The notes beneath the pieces were generated by a model. It was given only the letters and a program-made list of their open reading frames with translations, was not told the DNA's origin and did no database searches. From an uncultured Oscillospiraceae bacterium (GTDB lineage: Bacteria > Bacillota > Clostridia > Oscillospirales > Oscillospiraceae): 40,373 nt of DNA. Position 1 is the first letter of the stretch; each line of letters starts with the position of its first letter. The stretch spans positions 1 to 40,373 of the forward strand of contig CAAERF010000557.1 of NCBI GenBank assembly GCA_900758315.1, written 5' to 3'. A program made the translations under genes and the position numbers. Below, piece after piece: positions 7,960 to 17,611 of the stretch.

Positions 7960-9213
7960 ATGTTAGACTGCAACCAGATCACCCTGCCCAACGGGGTGCG
8001 CATCCTCACGGAACACGTCCCCGCTGTCAGCAGTGCGGCCCTGGGCATCTGGGTGAACACCGGCTCCCGGGAGGAGAAGGCCAGTGAAAATGGTGCCGCC
8101 CACTTCATTGAGCACATGCTCTTCAAGGGCACCAACCAGTACTGTGCCCGGGAGATGGCCCAGCGGATGGATGCCATCGGCGGTCAGGTGAATGCGTTCA
8201 CCACCAAGGAGTGTACCTGCTTCTACGCCCGGGCCCTGAACAGCCACCTGCGGGAGGCGGCGGATATTCTGTGCGGCATGTTCTTCAACGCCAAATTCGC
8301 CGAGGAGGACGTGCAGACCGAGCGCGGTGTGATTCTGGAGGAGATCGGCATGTACGCCGACGACCCGGCCGATCTGGTGATGGAGCGGATGTCGGCGGTG
8401 ATCTATAAGGGCAGCTCTCTGGCCCGGCCCATTCTGGGCAAGAAGTCCACGTTGGAGAAAATGAGCGGCGCGTGGCTGAAGGAGTACAAGCGGACCCACT
8501 ATCTGCCGGATCAGGTGGTGGTGTCCCTGGCCGGGAGCTTTGAGGACTCCTTTGTGGAGGAGCTCAAGGACCGGTTCTCCACCCTGGAGCCGGGAAAGCA
8601 GACCCGGCACAAGCCGGCGGTATACCATCCGGCGCTGACCCTGAAACGGAAGGCCACGGAGCAAAATCACCTGCTGCTGGCGTTTCCATCCTTGTCCGAT
8701 GTGGACCCCAGACGGTTCACCATGCAGCTGCTGTCCTCCATCCTGGGCGGCGGCATGTCCTCCCAGCTGTTCCAGGAGGTCCGGGAACAGCGGGGCCTGT
8801 GCTACAATGTCTACACCTACGGGTCCAGCTATCAGGAGATCGGGACGTTTCACATCTACGCTGCCCTGAATAAGGAGACGGAACAGCAAGCGTTGACCGC
8901 AATCCGGGAGACGATCGAGCGCTTTGTGCAGGAGGGTGTCTCCGAGGCCGAGCTGAACCGGACCCGGGAGCTGGCCAAGGCCAATGTGCTGATGGGGCTG
9001 GAGTCCACCACTGCCCGGATGAATCACATGGCCCGGTCCGCTCTGCGGCAGGAGCCGGTGCGGGATGAGAAAGAGATCATCGCCGCCTACGACGCGGTGA
9101 CGGCGGATCAGATCCGCCAGCTGGCCCAGGAGATCTTCCACTGGGATCAGTGTTCCTTCTCCGCTGTGGGCAAGGTGGACGCAGAGGATGTGTACCGCAG
9201 CGTCCTTGCCTGA
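7960..9213 (+). CDS. M16 family zinc metallopeptidase (MlpA/YmxG-like)
   Basis: A pitrilysin-superfamily peptidase of 417 residues, the size of the single-chain processing-peptidase-like type. The inverted zinc motif HFIEH supplies His48, Glu51 and His52. The third ligand is Glu128 in ERGVILEEIG, 76 residues after His52 as expected. The C-terminal half has the R/Y substrate motif in REQRGLCYNVYTYGS. The ATG at 7960 sits 12 nt after GGAAGGAG. A GTG at 7948 directly abuts that site and is unlikely. Position after pnp matches B. subtilis mlpA, though ylxY is missing between them. The substrate is unknown. Confidence 0.92.
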   Translation: MLDCNQITLPNGVRILTEHVPAVSSAALGIWVNTGSREEKASENGAAHFIEHMLFKGTNQYCAREMAQRMDAIGGQVNAFTTKECTCFYARALNSHLREAADILCGMFFNAKFAEEDVQTERGVILEEIGMYADDPADLVMERMSAVIYKGSSLARPILGKKSTLEKMSGAWLKEYKRTHYLPDQVVVSLAGSFEDSFVEELKDRFSTLEPGKQTRHKPAVYHPALTLKRKATEQNHLLLAFPSLSDVDPRRFTMQLLSSILGGGMSSQLFQEVREQRGLCYNVYTYGSSYQEIGTFHIYAALNKETEQQALTAIRETIERFVQEGVSEAELNRTRELAKANVLMGLESTTARMNHMARSALRQEPVRDEKEIIAAYDAVTADQIRQLAQEIFHWDQCSFSAVGKVDAEDVYRSVLA

Positions 9214-9243
9214 GCCGGAGAACGAGACAAATAGGAAAAGCCG

Positions 9244-9275
9244 ACAGGGAACCTGCTACGGGTTCCCTGTTGCTG
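9244..9275 (+). terminator. Terminator after the M16 peptidase
   Basis: ACAGGGAACC (9244-9253) pairs exactly with GGTTCCCTGT (9261-9270). The following T-tract is short and interrupted, so efficiency may be moderate. Confidence 0.65.
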
Positions 9276-9325
9276 TATTCCCAGCGCATTTGTTTACTGC
9301 CGAAAGGCGAAAAGCTGAAATCCTC

Positions 9326-9354
9326 TTGAAATCATAGGAATAGTGGGGTAAAAT
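9326..9354 (+). promoter_or_regulatory. Sigma-A promoter of the Rrf2 regulator
   Basis: TTGAAA (9326-9331), a 17-bp spacer and TAAAAT (9349-9354) lie 45 bp before the start codon. Confidence 0.75.
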
Positions 9355-9399
9355 AGAACCAGCCAGCGGTACGGCCGCGGTAAAGGAGGCAGAGACGAG

Positions 9400-9834
9400 A
9401 TGCGGATATCTACGAAGGGACGCTATGCGCTGCAGGTGATGCTGTACTTGGCACAGCACAATACCGGCGCATTTATTCCGCTGAAAGCGATTTCTCAGAG
9501 CCAGGGAATTACGGTCAAGTATCTGGAGCAGATCATTCCGCCGCTGAACCGGGCGGGATACCTCCACAGCGCCCGGGGAAACAACGGCGGTTACCGGCTG
9601 GCCCGGCGGCCGGAGGAGTACGTAGTGGGAGACATCATCCGGGTCAGTGAAGGGAGTCTTGCACCGCTGGCCTGTCTGGAGGATTCGGAGCACGGCTGTG
9701 AGCGGCAAAACTGCTGTCAGGCCCGCCACTTTTGGGCGGGACTGGACCGGGCGATTCGGGATTACGTGGATTCCGTGACCCTGGCCGACGTGATGGCCTA
9801 CCGTCCGGAGGGAGAGCCGGAGGCGGAATCGTAA
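9400..9834 (+). CDS. Rrf2 family regulator, IscR-like
   Basis: A 144-residue winged-helix DNA-binding protein of the Rrf2 family. The N-terminus MRISTKGRYALQ, a recognition helix near VKYLEQI and a wing near ARGNNGGY are typical. Cysteines at 92, 100, 105 and 106 plus His110 sit where IscR has Cys92, Cys98, Cys104 and His107, so an iron-sulfur cluster is likely and a redox or iron-sulfur sensing role is inferred. No isc or suf genes are next to it. Its targets are unknown, and its own gene or the neighbouring gdhA are possible. AAAGGAGG precedes the ATG. Confidence 0.9.
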   Translation: MRISTKGRYALQVMLYLAQHNTGAFIPLKAISQSQGITVKYLEQIIPPLNRAGYLHSARGNNGGYRLARRPEEYVVGDIIRVSEGSLAPLACLEDSEHGCERQNCCQARHFWAGLDRAIRDYVDSVTLADVMAYRPEGEPEAES

Positions 9835-9861
9835 GCCGTTTTTGGAGAAAAAGGAAAGGTT

Positions 9862-9898
9862 GCCGTCGGGGAAAATGCGTTTTCCCCGGCGTTTTTTT
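9862..9898 (+). terminator. Terminator after the Rrf2 gene
   Basis: CGGGGAAAA-tgcg-TTTTCCCCG with outer GC pairs, followed by seven Ts. Confidence 0.92.
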
Positions 9899-11534
<1,636 letters not shown>

Positions 11535-11576
11535 GTTCCGACAGAAAAACGATAAACTGATAAAAGTATAAATAGT

Positions 11577-11629
11577 GCGGCAACGACGTCGTGTAAGGAT
11601 TCTTGCGGCGTCATTGCCGTTCTTTTTTT
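11577..11629 (+). terminator. Terminator of gdhA
   Basis: CGGCAACGACG (11578-11588) pairs with CGTCATTGCCG (11609-11619) with one mismatch, followed by TTCTTTTTTT. Confidence 0.85.
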
Positions 11630-11638
11630 GCCCTCTTT

Positions 11639-11759
11639 TAGGGGGCTTTGCCCCCTAGGACCCCCACCAGCCTTTTTGAAAAAAGGCTGGACCTAAAAAC
11701 TGATTGCGCTGCGCGCTCGTTCTATATGCGACGCAATCAGACACCGATATTCATCGGTG
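11639..11759. repeat. Block of four consecutive palindromes between convergent genes
   Basis: Four hairpins follow one another: TAGGGGGC-ttt-GCCCCCTA (11639-11657), CCAGCCTTTT-tgaa-AAAAGGCTGG (11667-11690), CTGATTGCG...CGCAATCAG (11700-11740) and CACCGAT-attc-ATCGGTG (11742-11759). They lie in the 315-bp gap between gdhA and the minus-strand hydrolase. They are beyond what is needed for termination, since each gene already has its own terminator. A genome-dispersed palindromic repeat is likely but unverified. Confidence 0.7.
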
Positions 11760-11774
11760 AAAGAGAAAGATAGA

Positions 11775-11810
11775 AAAAGAGCCTTCTTGTAGAAAGAGGG
11801 CTCTTTTTTA
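11775..11810. terminator. Bidirectional terminator for the alpha/beta hydrolase
   Basis: AAAAGAGCC (11775-11783) pairs with GGCTCTTTT (11799-11807). T-runs exist on both strands. It lies about 40 bp past the hydrolase stop on the minus strand. Confidence 0.8.
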
Positions 11811-11849
11811 CAATTTCAATATACTTATTTTCGGCTGTTCCAATATAAC

Positions 11850-12527
11850 TTAGGTTAGAAATTCCTGTACACGCCGGTTGAATTCCACTGGATTTTTATG
11901 AGCGATGAAGTGGTCGCCTGGAAGAATGGCTAACTCCGCATTGGGCAGGCTCTCATAGATCAGCAGGGTATGGGATTCCCTGATCATATCCTTCTGTCCG
12001 GCGATCACCAAAGTCCGGTTTTTCAGAGATTTCAGTTCCGACGAAGGTATATTTGGATCGTTCACCATCAGCCCAAGCAACTCGGCTTTTTTTAGCGCGG
12101 CCGGACATCTCCTGGCGAATAGAGACGCGATCTTGTATCCGATCACAATGGGGAGCTGGACAGAGGGTTTTACGCCTTTTCCAGATAGGTTTGCTCCGTT
12201 TAGAACGAGCCGGTCCACACGGGGCGGATACTGGAGTGCGAAAATCAGCGCAATATTTCCGCCGTCAGAAAAGCCCAGCAGGTCCGCCTGCTCGATCTGC
12301 ATCTCATCCATAAACGCCCGCAAATCCTCTGCAAACTGTCGTATGGTAAAGGGTTTCGTACCTCTGGGCGACTGCCCATGCCCTCTGGTATCCACGGCGA
12401 TCACGCGGAACTGGTGCGAAAAATAGTCCAGCTGATGGATGAAATATTCGCCGCTTTCCCCGTTGCCATGGAGCAAAATCAGTGGTTTTCCGGTGCCCTT
12501 TTCTGTATAATGAAGCTTGATATCCAT
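11850..12527 (-). CDS. Alpha/beta hydrolase
   Basis: A 225-residue single-domain alpha/beta-hydrolase. The oxyanion-hole HGN (20-22) precedes the nucleophile elbow GFSDGG with Ser87. Asp180 in GQKDM and His206 in PGDHF complete the triad. GGAGG precedes the ATG. The substrate cannot be assigned, and an esterase, thioesterase or C-C hydrolase are all possible. It lies beyond the terminator of the fatty-acid operon and no promoter of its own was seen, so it may be expressed by read-through. Its third-codon positions look less GC-rich than its neighbours, so recent acquisition is possible. Confidence 0.88.
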   Translation of the reverse strand: MDIKLHYTEKGTGKPLILLHGNGESGEYFIHQLDYFSHQFRVIAVDTRGHGQSPRGTKPFTIRQFAEDLRAFMDEMQIEQADLLGFSDGGNIALIFALQYPPRVDRLVLNGANLSGKGVKPSVQLPIVIGYKIASLFARRCPAALKKAELLGLMVNDPNIPSSELKSLKNRTLVIAGQKDMIRESHTLLIYESLPNAELAILPGDHFIAHKNPVEFNRRVQEFLT

Positions 12528-12553
12528 CTGAATGCCTCCGCTCTTTTGGGAAT

Positions 12554-12599
12554 CGAAAATAAAACGCCACGGACAAGAAGTGCTTTGTTCGTGGCGTTT
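12554..12599 (-). terminator. Terminator of the fatty-acid operon
   Basis: On the minus strand AACGCCACG pairs with CGTGGCGTT (plus strand 12563-12571 with 12590-12598), followed by TTTTATTTT. It lies 20 bp past the thioesterase stop and closes the 13-gene transcript. Confidence 0.88.
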
Positions 12600-12619
12600 C
12601 TCATTCTAACTGCCGCTGG

Positions 12620-13051
12620 TCAGTTATCGTCGTCGGGAGGCATAATGCGGCCCAGAGCGGCACTGATGGTGGGGTATTTCCGCTTGACGTTGATGGGTAT
12701 CATCTGCGGATTGACGAAGCAGTGACGTGTCTCACCGGTGGCCAGCAGGGTCTGATCCTCCGCCCGGTAGACCCGGTAGAAGAAGGAAATCCGGACCCCG
12801 TTAAAGGCGCCGGGACTGACCTGAATGGAGAAGGTATCGCCGAAGCGGGCGGGCTTGTGATTGACGCAGGAATAGCCCAGAACGGCGGTAAAGACGCCCA
12901 TCTCCTCCAGCTTTTCATAGTCCAGATGCGCCTGACTGAGCAGGTCCGTGCGGGCCTCCTCGAACCAGCGCACGTAGTTGGAGTGGTGGACGATACCCAT
13001 CTGGTCGGTCTCGTAGTAGTGTACCTTCCGTTGATAGGGTTTCACATCCAT
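12620..13051 (-). CDS. Acyl-CoA/acyl-ACP thioesterase, hotdog fold (4HBT, YbgC-like)
   Basis: Probably hydrolyses an acyl thioester. The 143-residue chain is a single hotdog domain. The active-site signature YETDQMGIVHHSNY, near residues 13-26, has the catalytic Asp and the HxxY pattern of 4-hydroxybenzoyl-CoA thioesterase relatives. It is the last gene of the operon, 15 bp after the acyl ligase, with AAAGGAG before the ATG. Its pairing with an acyl ligase and a second ketosynthase suggests release of a specific acyl product or proofreading (inference). Chain length and carrier (CoA or ACP) cannot be read from the sequence. Confidence 0.88.
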   Translation of the reverse strand: MDVKPYQRKVHYYETDQMGIVHHSNYVRWFEEARTDLLSQAHLDYEKLEEMGVFTAVLGYSCVNHKPARFGDTFSIQVSPGAFNGVRISFFYRVYRAEDQTLLATGETRHCFVNPQMIPINVKRKYPTISAALGRIMPPDDDN

Positions 13052-13066
13052 GTTAAAGCATCTCCT

Positions 13067-14692
13067 TTAAAAACGTTCCAAAAGGCCAGCTTCCTTGTCC
13101 TGCAGCGCCTGTTCCTTCATCCGGTAGTGAAGTTTCTTACCGGTGGCGTTGTAGGGAAGCTCCTTGACAAAGCGGTAATATTTCGGGCACTTGTAGGTGG
13201 AGAGCATGGGGTGACCGGCGCAGTAGGCCAGCATATCCTGCACGGTCAGGGTATCGTCTGCGGGAATCAGATAGGCCACCACGGCCTCACCCCGGGTCTT
13301 GTCCGGGACGCTGGTGACGATGCAGTCGGAAACCCGGGGATTCTGCTGCAAGACCTCTTCGATCTGAACCGGGTAGATGTTCTCACCGGCGGAGATAATC
13401 ATATCGTCCTTCCGGCCCACCACGTGGATATACTGATTTTCATCCCAGGTGCCCAGGTCGCCGGTGTAGAGGAAGCCCTTGTAAAAGCGCTTCTCGGTCT
13501 CCGACGGGTTGTTGTAGTAGCAGTAAGCGGACTTGGCCGGGGACTTGATGATGATCTCGCCGACCTCCTCATTGTCCTGGGCCACCACCTCCCAGGGCTC
13601 GGCCTTCCGGTCCTCCAGGGCCTTGACCACCAGCACCTCGTCGTCGGTACAGGCACGGCCGGCGCTGCCCGCCATATCCGGCAGGTCGTAGGGCCGCAGG
13701 AAGGAGTTCCAGAAGGACTCGGTGGTGCCGTAACCGTTGAAGATATTGGGGGTCAGGATGGACTGGAAGTGGATGCAGGCCTTTTTGTCCAGAGGACTGC
13801 CCATGGTGACGATGCCCTTCAGAGAGGACAGGTCCACCGGGTCCCGTTCCTGGGACTTGGCCAGCATGGCCAGCACCGAGGGCACGCCGATGAGGAAGGT
13901 GATGTGGTACTGCTGGGTGTACTTGAGGCAGAGCTTGGGCTGGAACACCCGCAGAACGATCACCTCACCGCCGGCATACAGGGTGGGGTTGGGACCGCCG
14001 GAGTGGATACCGCCCCGGTGGAACCAGGGGGTCATGTTCATGGTCCGGTCGGTGCTGTTGAGGGGAAAGTGCATCATCACGTCGTGGGCGGTGAGCACCT
14101 CGTTGATGTGGTTGATCGGGACGCCACGGGGCCGGCCGGTGGTGCCCGAGGTGTACAGCCGGAGCACCTCGTCGTAGATGTGGCGCTCCGGAGCCACCGG
14201 TTCCTCCTCGGACTGGCCCTGGACATAGCGCTCGTAGTTCTCACCGCCGACGGCGATGCAGGATGCCGGCTTCCAGGAGGACAGCTCCAGGGCGTGGGCT
14301 ACCCGGTCCTCAAACTCCGCGTCGTAGAGGAACACTTTGGGTTTGCTGTCCTCCAGGACGATGGCGATCTCACCGGGGGCGAAGTTATAGTTGATGGGGC
14401 AGCCAATGGCGTCAATTTTCTGGGTGGCCACGTAGCAGAAGACAAACTCCGGGCTGTTGTAGAGCATGTACATGACCACGTCGTTTTTCTTCACCCCATC
14501 TGCCTGCCAGCGGTGGGCCAGGCGATTGGCCTCGCCGTTGAGCTGACGATAGGTCCAGCTTTTTTCCCGTGCCGGATCCGTCAGGGCGCTTTTGTTGGGA
14601 AAACGCCGGACGTTGCGGGAGAACCCGTTGATCCAGGTGAAATCATGCTCAAAGCACTGCCGGAACATGGTGGCATCGTAGGTGAATTCCAT
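13067..14692 (-). CDS. AMP-forming acyl-CoA/acyl-ACP synthetase (ANL superfamily)
   Basis: Activates a carboxylic acid as acyl-AMP and transfers it to a thiol. The 541 residues include the whole ANL order: the P-loop LYTSGTTGRPRG, the A5 motif NGYGTTES, A7 YTGDLG, the hinge GRKDDMIISAGENIYP and the C-terminal catalytic Lys in NATGKK. It sits between the second KAS II and the thioesterase, 15 bp from each. The ribosome site AAGGAGG overlaps the end of the upstream gene, showing tight coupling. A fatty or aryl acid substrate is possible. In this operon, activation of a fatty acid for ACP loading or CoA recycling is a reasonable guess. Confidence 0.92.
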   Translation of the reverse strand: MEFTYDATMFRQCFEHDFTWINGFSRNVRRFPNKSALTDPAREKSWTYRQLNGEANRLAHRWQADGVKKNDVVMYMLYNSPEFVFCYVATQKIDAIGCPINYNFAPGEIAIVLEDSKPKVFLYDAEFEDRVAHALELSSWKPASCIAVGGENYERYVQGQSEEEPVAPERHIYDEVLRLYTSGTTGRPRGVPINHINEVLTAHDVMMHFPLNSTDRTMNMTPWFHRGGIHSGGPNPTLYAGGEVIVLRVFQPKLCLKYTQQYHITFLIGVPSVLAMLAKSQERDPVDLSSLKGIVTMGSPLDKKACIHFQSILTPNIFNGYGTTESFWNSFLRPYDLPDMAGSAGRACTDDEVLVVKALEDRKAEPWEVVAQDNEEVGEIIIKSPAKSAYCYYNNPSETEKRFYKGFLYTGDLGTWDENQYIHVVGRKDDMIISAGENIYPVQIEEVLQQNPRVSDCIVTSVPDKTRGEAVVAYLIPADDTLTVQDMLAYCAGHPMLSTYKCPKYYRFVKELPYNATGKKLHYRMKEQALQDKEAGLLERF

Positions 14693-14707
14693 AGTGAAAG
14701 AACCTCC

Positions 14708-15940
14708 TTAGGAATCTCCGTATTTTTGGAAGATAATGCAGGCGTTCTGACCGCCGAAACCGAAGGCATTGGACATGGCCGTGCGGATGGCCTGATGCCG
14801 GGCCACATTGGGGATCACGTCCAGATCGCACAGGGGATCCGGCGTCTGGTAGTGCAGGGTAGGAGGCAGCATACCGGTGCGGATGGCCTGGACACAGGCC
14901 ACGGCCTCGATCAGGCCACCTGCACCCATCAGATGGCCGGTGGCGCTCTTGGTGGAGCTGATGCCGATCTGCTTGGCACGCTCGCCCAGAGCGGCGTGAA
15001 TGGCCATTACCTCGACGGCATCGCCCTTTTCGGTGGAGGTGCCGTGGGTGTTGATGTAATCAATGTCCTCCGGAGCCAGGTTGGCGTTGGCCATGGCGGC
15101 GATCATACAGCGCCGGGCGCCGTCGCCGTCGTCCCGGGGCGCCACGGTGTGGAAGGCGTCGTTGTTGCTGGCGCAGCCCGCCACCTCAGCCAGAATGGTG
15201 GCGTTCCGGGCCAGGGCGTGCTCCTCGGTCTCCAGGATCAGGGCGCCGCCGCCCTCGCCCACCACAAAACCGTTGCGGTTGGCGTCAAAGGGCCGGCAGG
15301 CAGTGGCCGGATCCGGGTTGTTGGTCAGAGCCAGGGCACGGGCCAGGCTCTGGATCAGCAGGGTGCTGCCGCCGGACTCGCCGCCCATGACCACCATGAC
15401 ATCCGCCTCACCTGCCCGGAGCAGGGTGGTAGCGGTGGCGATGGCGTCGTTGCCTGAGGCGCAGGCGGTGCTGACGGTGAGGCTGGGACCCTGAATCTGG
15501 TGGGCGATGGCGAACTGAGCCGCCGCGATATTGCCCAGCACGCGGGTCAGGAACTTGGGCCCCACCCGGGTGCCTTGCTCGGACAGCTTGCGCTGGGTCT
15601 GCTCGGTGGCGTTCAGGCCGCCCAGAGCGGTACTCATGACGATGCCGGTGCGGTAGGGCTCTACCTCCAGACCGCTGGCGGTGAGCGCCTCCTGGGCGGA
15701 GACGTAGGCGTACTGCATAAAGTCCTCCATGCTGTTGGCCAGCTTGGGAGACATGTAGTCCTTGGCACGGAAGTCCTTCACTTCCGCGGCCACCTTGATG
15801 GGCAGTGCGTCCACGTCCAGCTTCTGGATGGTGTCGATGCCGGAGACACCCTGAATCAGGTTGTTCCAGTAGGTCTCCACACCCACCCCGATGGGAGTGA
15901 CCGCGCCCATGCCGGTGATGACAATCTTTTTGCGTTCCAT
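14708..15940 (-). CDS. fabF: Beta-ketoacyl-ACP synthase II, second paralogue
   Basis: Condenses malonyl-ACP with an acyl-ACP. The catalytic residues are intact: Cys160 in STACASGND, His299 in THGTSTEKGD, and Lys331 and His336 in STKSATGH. The ATG at 15940 is preferred because GAGG lies 9 nt upstream and the product then begins MERKKIVITGMG. An ATG at 15955 would overlap the accA stop but adds five basic residues. This 410-residue enzyme is a clear paralogue of the fabF at 19797-21029 in the same operon. A separate substrate range, such as a special or long chain, is inferred. Confidence 0.93.
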   Translation of the reverse strand: MERKKIVITGMGAVTPIGVGVETYWNNLIQGVSGIDTIQKLDVDALPIKVAAEVKDFRAKDYMSPKLANSMEDFMQYAYVSAQEALTASGLEVEPYRTGIVMSTALGGLNATEQTQRKLSEQGTRVGPKFLTRVLGNIAAAQFAIAHQIQGPSLTVSTACASGNDAIATATTLLRAGEADVMVVMGGESGGSTLLIQSLARALALTNNPDPATACRPFDANRNGFVVGEGGGALILETEEHALARNATILAEVAGCASNNDAFHTVAPRDDGDGARRCMIAAMANANLAPEDIDYINTHGTSTEKGDAVEVMAIHAALGERAKQIGISSTKSATGHLMGAGGLIEAVACVQAIRTGMLPPTLHYQTPDPLCDLDVIPNVARHQAIRTAMSNAFGFGGQNACIIFQKYGDS

Positions 15941-15951
15941 ACTTCTTCGCC

Positions 15952-16746
15952 TCATTTCCCGTTCTGCACAAAGTCGGTGCCGATCCGCCGGAAGCGGTCA
16001 TATCTGGCCTGGGTCAGCTGGCCCGGGACTCTGTTCTGATGGAGCCAGGCGGCAATCTTCTGATGCAGCGTGGCGTAGGTTTGCTCGTGGTTGCCCCCGA
16101 ACTCGGGGATGACCTGCTCAATCAGGCCGAACTCCAGGGCACTGTCCGCCGTCAGCTTCAGGCATTCCGCGGCGTCCGCGGCCTTGTCCGCATCCTTCCA
16201 CAGGATGCTGGCGCAGCCCTCGGGAGAGATGACGCTGTAGATAGCGTTTTCCAGCATCCACACCTCGTCGGCCACCGAGAGGGCCAGCGCGCCGCCGCTG
16301 CCGCCCTCGCCGATGACGATGGAGAGGATGGGGGTCTGGAGGGACATCATGGTGGACATGGACTCGGCGATGGCCTGGCCCTGACCGCGCTCTTCCGCGC
16401 CGATGCCGCAGAAGGCGCCGGAGGTGTCCACCAGGCAGATCACCGGCCGGTGGAACTTCTCCGCCTGCTTCATCAGGCGCACCGCCTTGCGGTAGCCCTC
16501 GGGGTTGGGCGCGCCAAAATTCCGGTACAGGTGCTCCTTGGTGTTGTGACCCTTCTCGATGGCGATCACCGTCACAGGCTGACCCTGGAACTCCGCGATG
16601 CCGCCCACAATGGCGGGATCGTCGGCGTAGCACCGGTCGCCGTGGCACTCCAGGAAGGTGCCGAAGAGATTCTTAATGTAGTCCAGGCCGGTGGGCCGGT
16701 TCTTCTCCCGAGCGGCCCGCACTCGATCATATGCTGTCACGCTCAC
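15952..16746 (-). CDS. accA: Acetyl-CoA carboxylase carboxyltransferase subunit alpha
   Basis: With AccD it transfers the carboxyl group from carboxybiotin to acetyl-CoA, giving malonyl-CoA. The 264 residues fit the short bacterial alpha subunit. Recognisable segments are [13 protein letters not shown], a [18 protein letters not shown] loop, and the oxyanion-type glycine run [11 protein letters not shown]. The usual DTPGAYPG is DTSGAFCG here. The start overlaps the accD stop by four bases (ATGA), so translation is probably coupled, fitting a fixed alpha:beta ratio. Confidence 0.96.
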   Translation of the reverse strand: MSVTAYDRVRAAREKNRPTGLDYIKNLFGTFLECHGDRCYADDPAIVGGIAEFQGQPVTVIAIEKGHNTKEHLYRNFGAPNPEGYRKAVRLMKQAEKFHRPVICLVDTSGAFCGIGAEERGQGQAIAESMSTMMSLQTPILSIVIGEGGSGGALALSVADEVWMLENAIYSVISPEGCASILWKDADKAADAAECLKLTADSALEFGLIEQVIPEFGGNHEQTYATLHQKIAAWLHQNRVPGQLTQARYDRFRRIGTDFVQNGK

Positions 16747-17606
16747 GGCTGGTCCTCCCTTATATGCAGCTCCAGCAGCTTGCCGATCACGTCCCGCTGA
16801 TTTTTCCGGGAGACGATGCCGTCGATAAAGCCGTGCTGAAGCATAAATTCCGCTTTTTGAAAGCCCTCAGGCAGCTTTTTCCTGGTGGTCTGCTCCACGA
16901 CCCGGGCGCCGGCAAAGCCTACGGTAGCGCCGGGCTCGGCCACAATCAGATCGCCCTCCATGGCGAAGCTGGCGGTGACGCCGCCGGTGGTGGGGTCGGT
17001 GAGGACGGTGAGGTAGAATCCGCCGTCGTCGCTGAACCGGCGGATGGCGCCGGAGGTCTTGGCCATCTGCATCAGGGACAGCAGGCCCTCCTGCATGCGG
17101 GCGCCGCCCGAGGCGGTAAAGCCCACCACCGGCAGCCGTTCCTCCATGGCGTACTCAAACAGTCGGGTGATCTTCTCGCCCACCGCCATGCCCATGGACC
17201 CCATCATAAAGTAGGGCTCCATGACGAACAGGGCGCAGGACTGCCCGGAGATCTTCGCTGTGCCGCAGATCACACCCTCCTGCTCCCGGCAGGAGAAGCG
17301 CGTGGTGGCCAGCTTTTTCTGGTAGCCCGGGAAGTTCAGGGCGTCAGAGGCGGTCAGCTGCGCGTCCCGCTCCTGAAAACTGCCCGGGTCGGTGATAAAC
17401 TGGATCCGCTGCCGGGCGTTCATCCGGAAATGGTAGCCGCAGGTGCAGGTGTTGGCCCGCTCCCAGATGGTGCTCAGAGGGATCCGGTTGCCGCAGGCAG
17501 GGCACTGCTTGGCCAGCTCGCTGTCCTCCGCCGTCTGGGGATCCGGGGTGCGGCCACCCTTTTCCAGCTCATTTTTCGGCCGGAACAGGAATTGATAAAA
17601 GGGCAT
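16743..17606 (-). CDS. accD: Acetyl-CoA carboxylase carboxyltransferase subunit beta
   Basis: Partner of AccA in the carboxyltransferase. At 287 residues it is full length, with the crotonase-like core ([19 protein letters not shown]). The N-terminal zinc ribbon is unusual: Cys35 and Cys38 (CPAC) are followed after 15 residues by Cys54 and Cys56 (CTC) rather than a second C-X2-C. A one-residue deletion in the second knuckle would explain this. It lies 5 bp after accC and overlaps accA by 4 bp. Confidence 0.95.
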   Translation of the reverse strand: MPFYQFLFRPKNELEKGGRTPDPQTAEDSELAKQCPACGNRIPLSTIWERANTCTCGYHFRMNARQRIQFITDPGSFQERDAQLTASDALNFPGYQKKLATTRFSCREQEGVICGTAKISGQSCALFVMEPYFMMGSMGMAVGEKITRLFEYAMEERLPVVGFTASGGARMQEGLLSLMQMAKTSGAIRRFSDDGGFYLTVLTDPTTGGVTASFAMEGDLIVAEPGATVGFAGARVVEQTTRKKLPEGFQKAEFMLQHGFIDGIVSRKNQRDVIGKLLELHIREDQP

Positions 17607-17611
17607 TTTTG

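Noticed and set aside
12722..15457. A 911-codon plus-strand frame antisense to the thioesterase, acyl ligase and KAS II
   Set aside because: It spans three well-recognised genes on the other strand, has no family motif or ribosome site, and has the same shadow composition.
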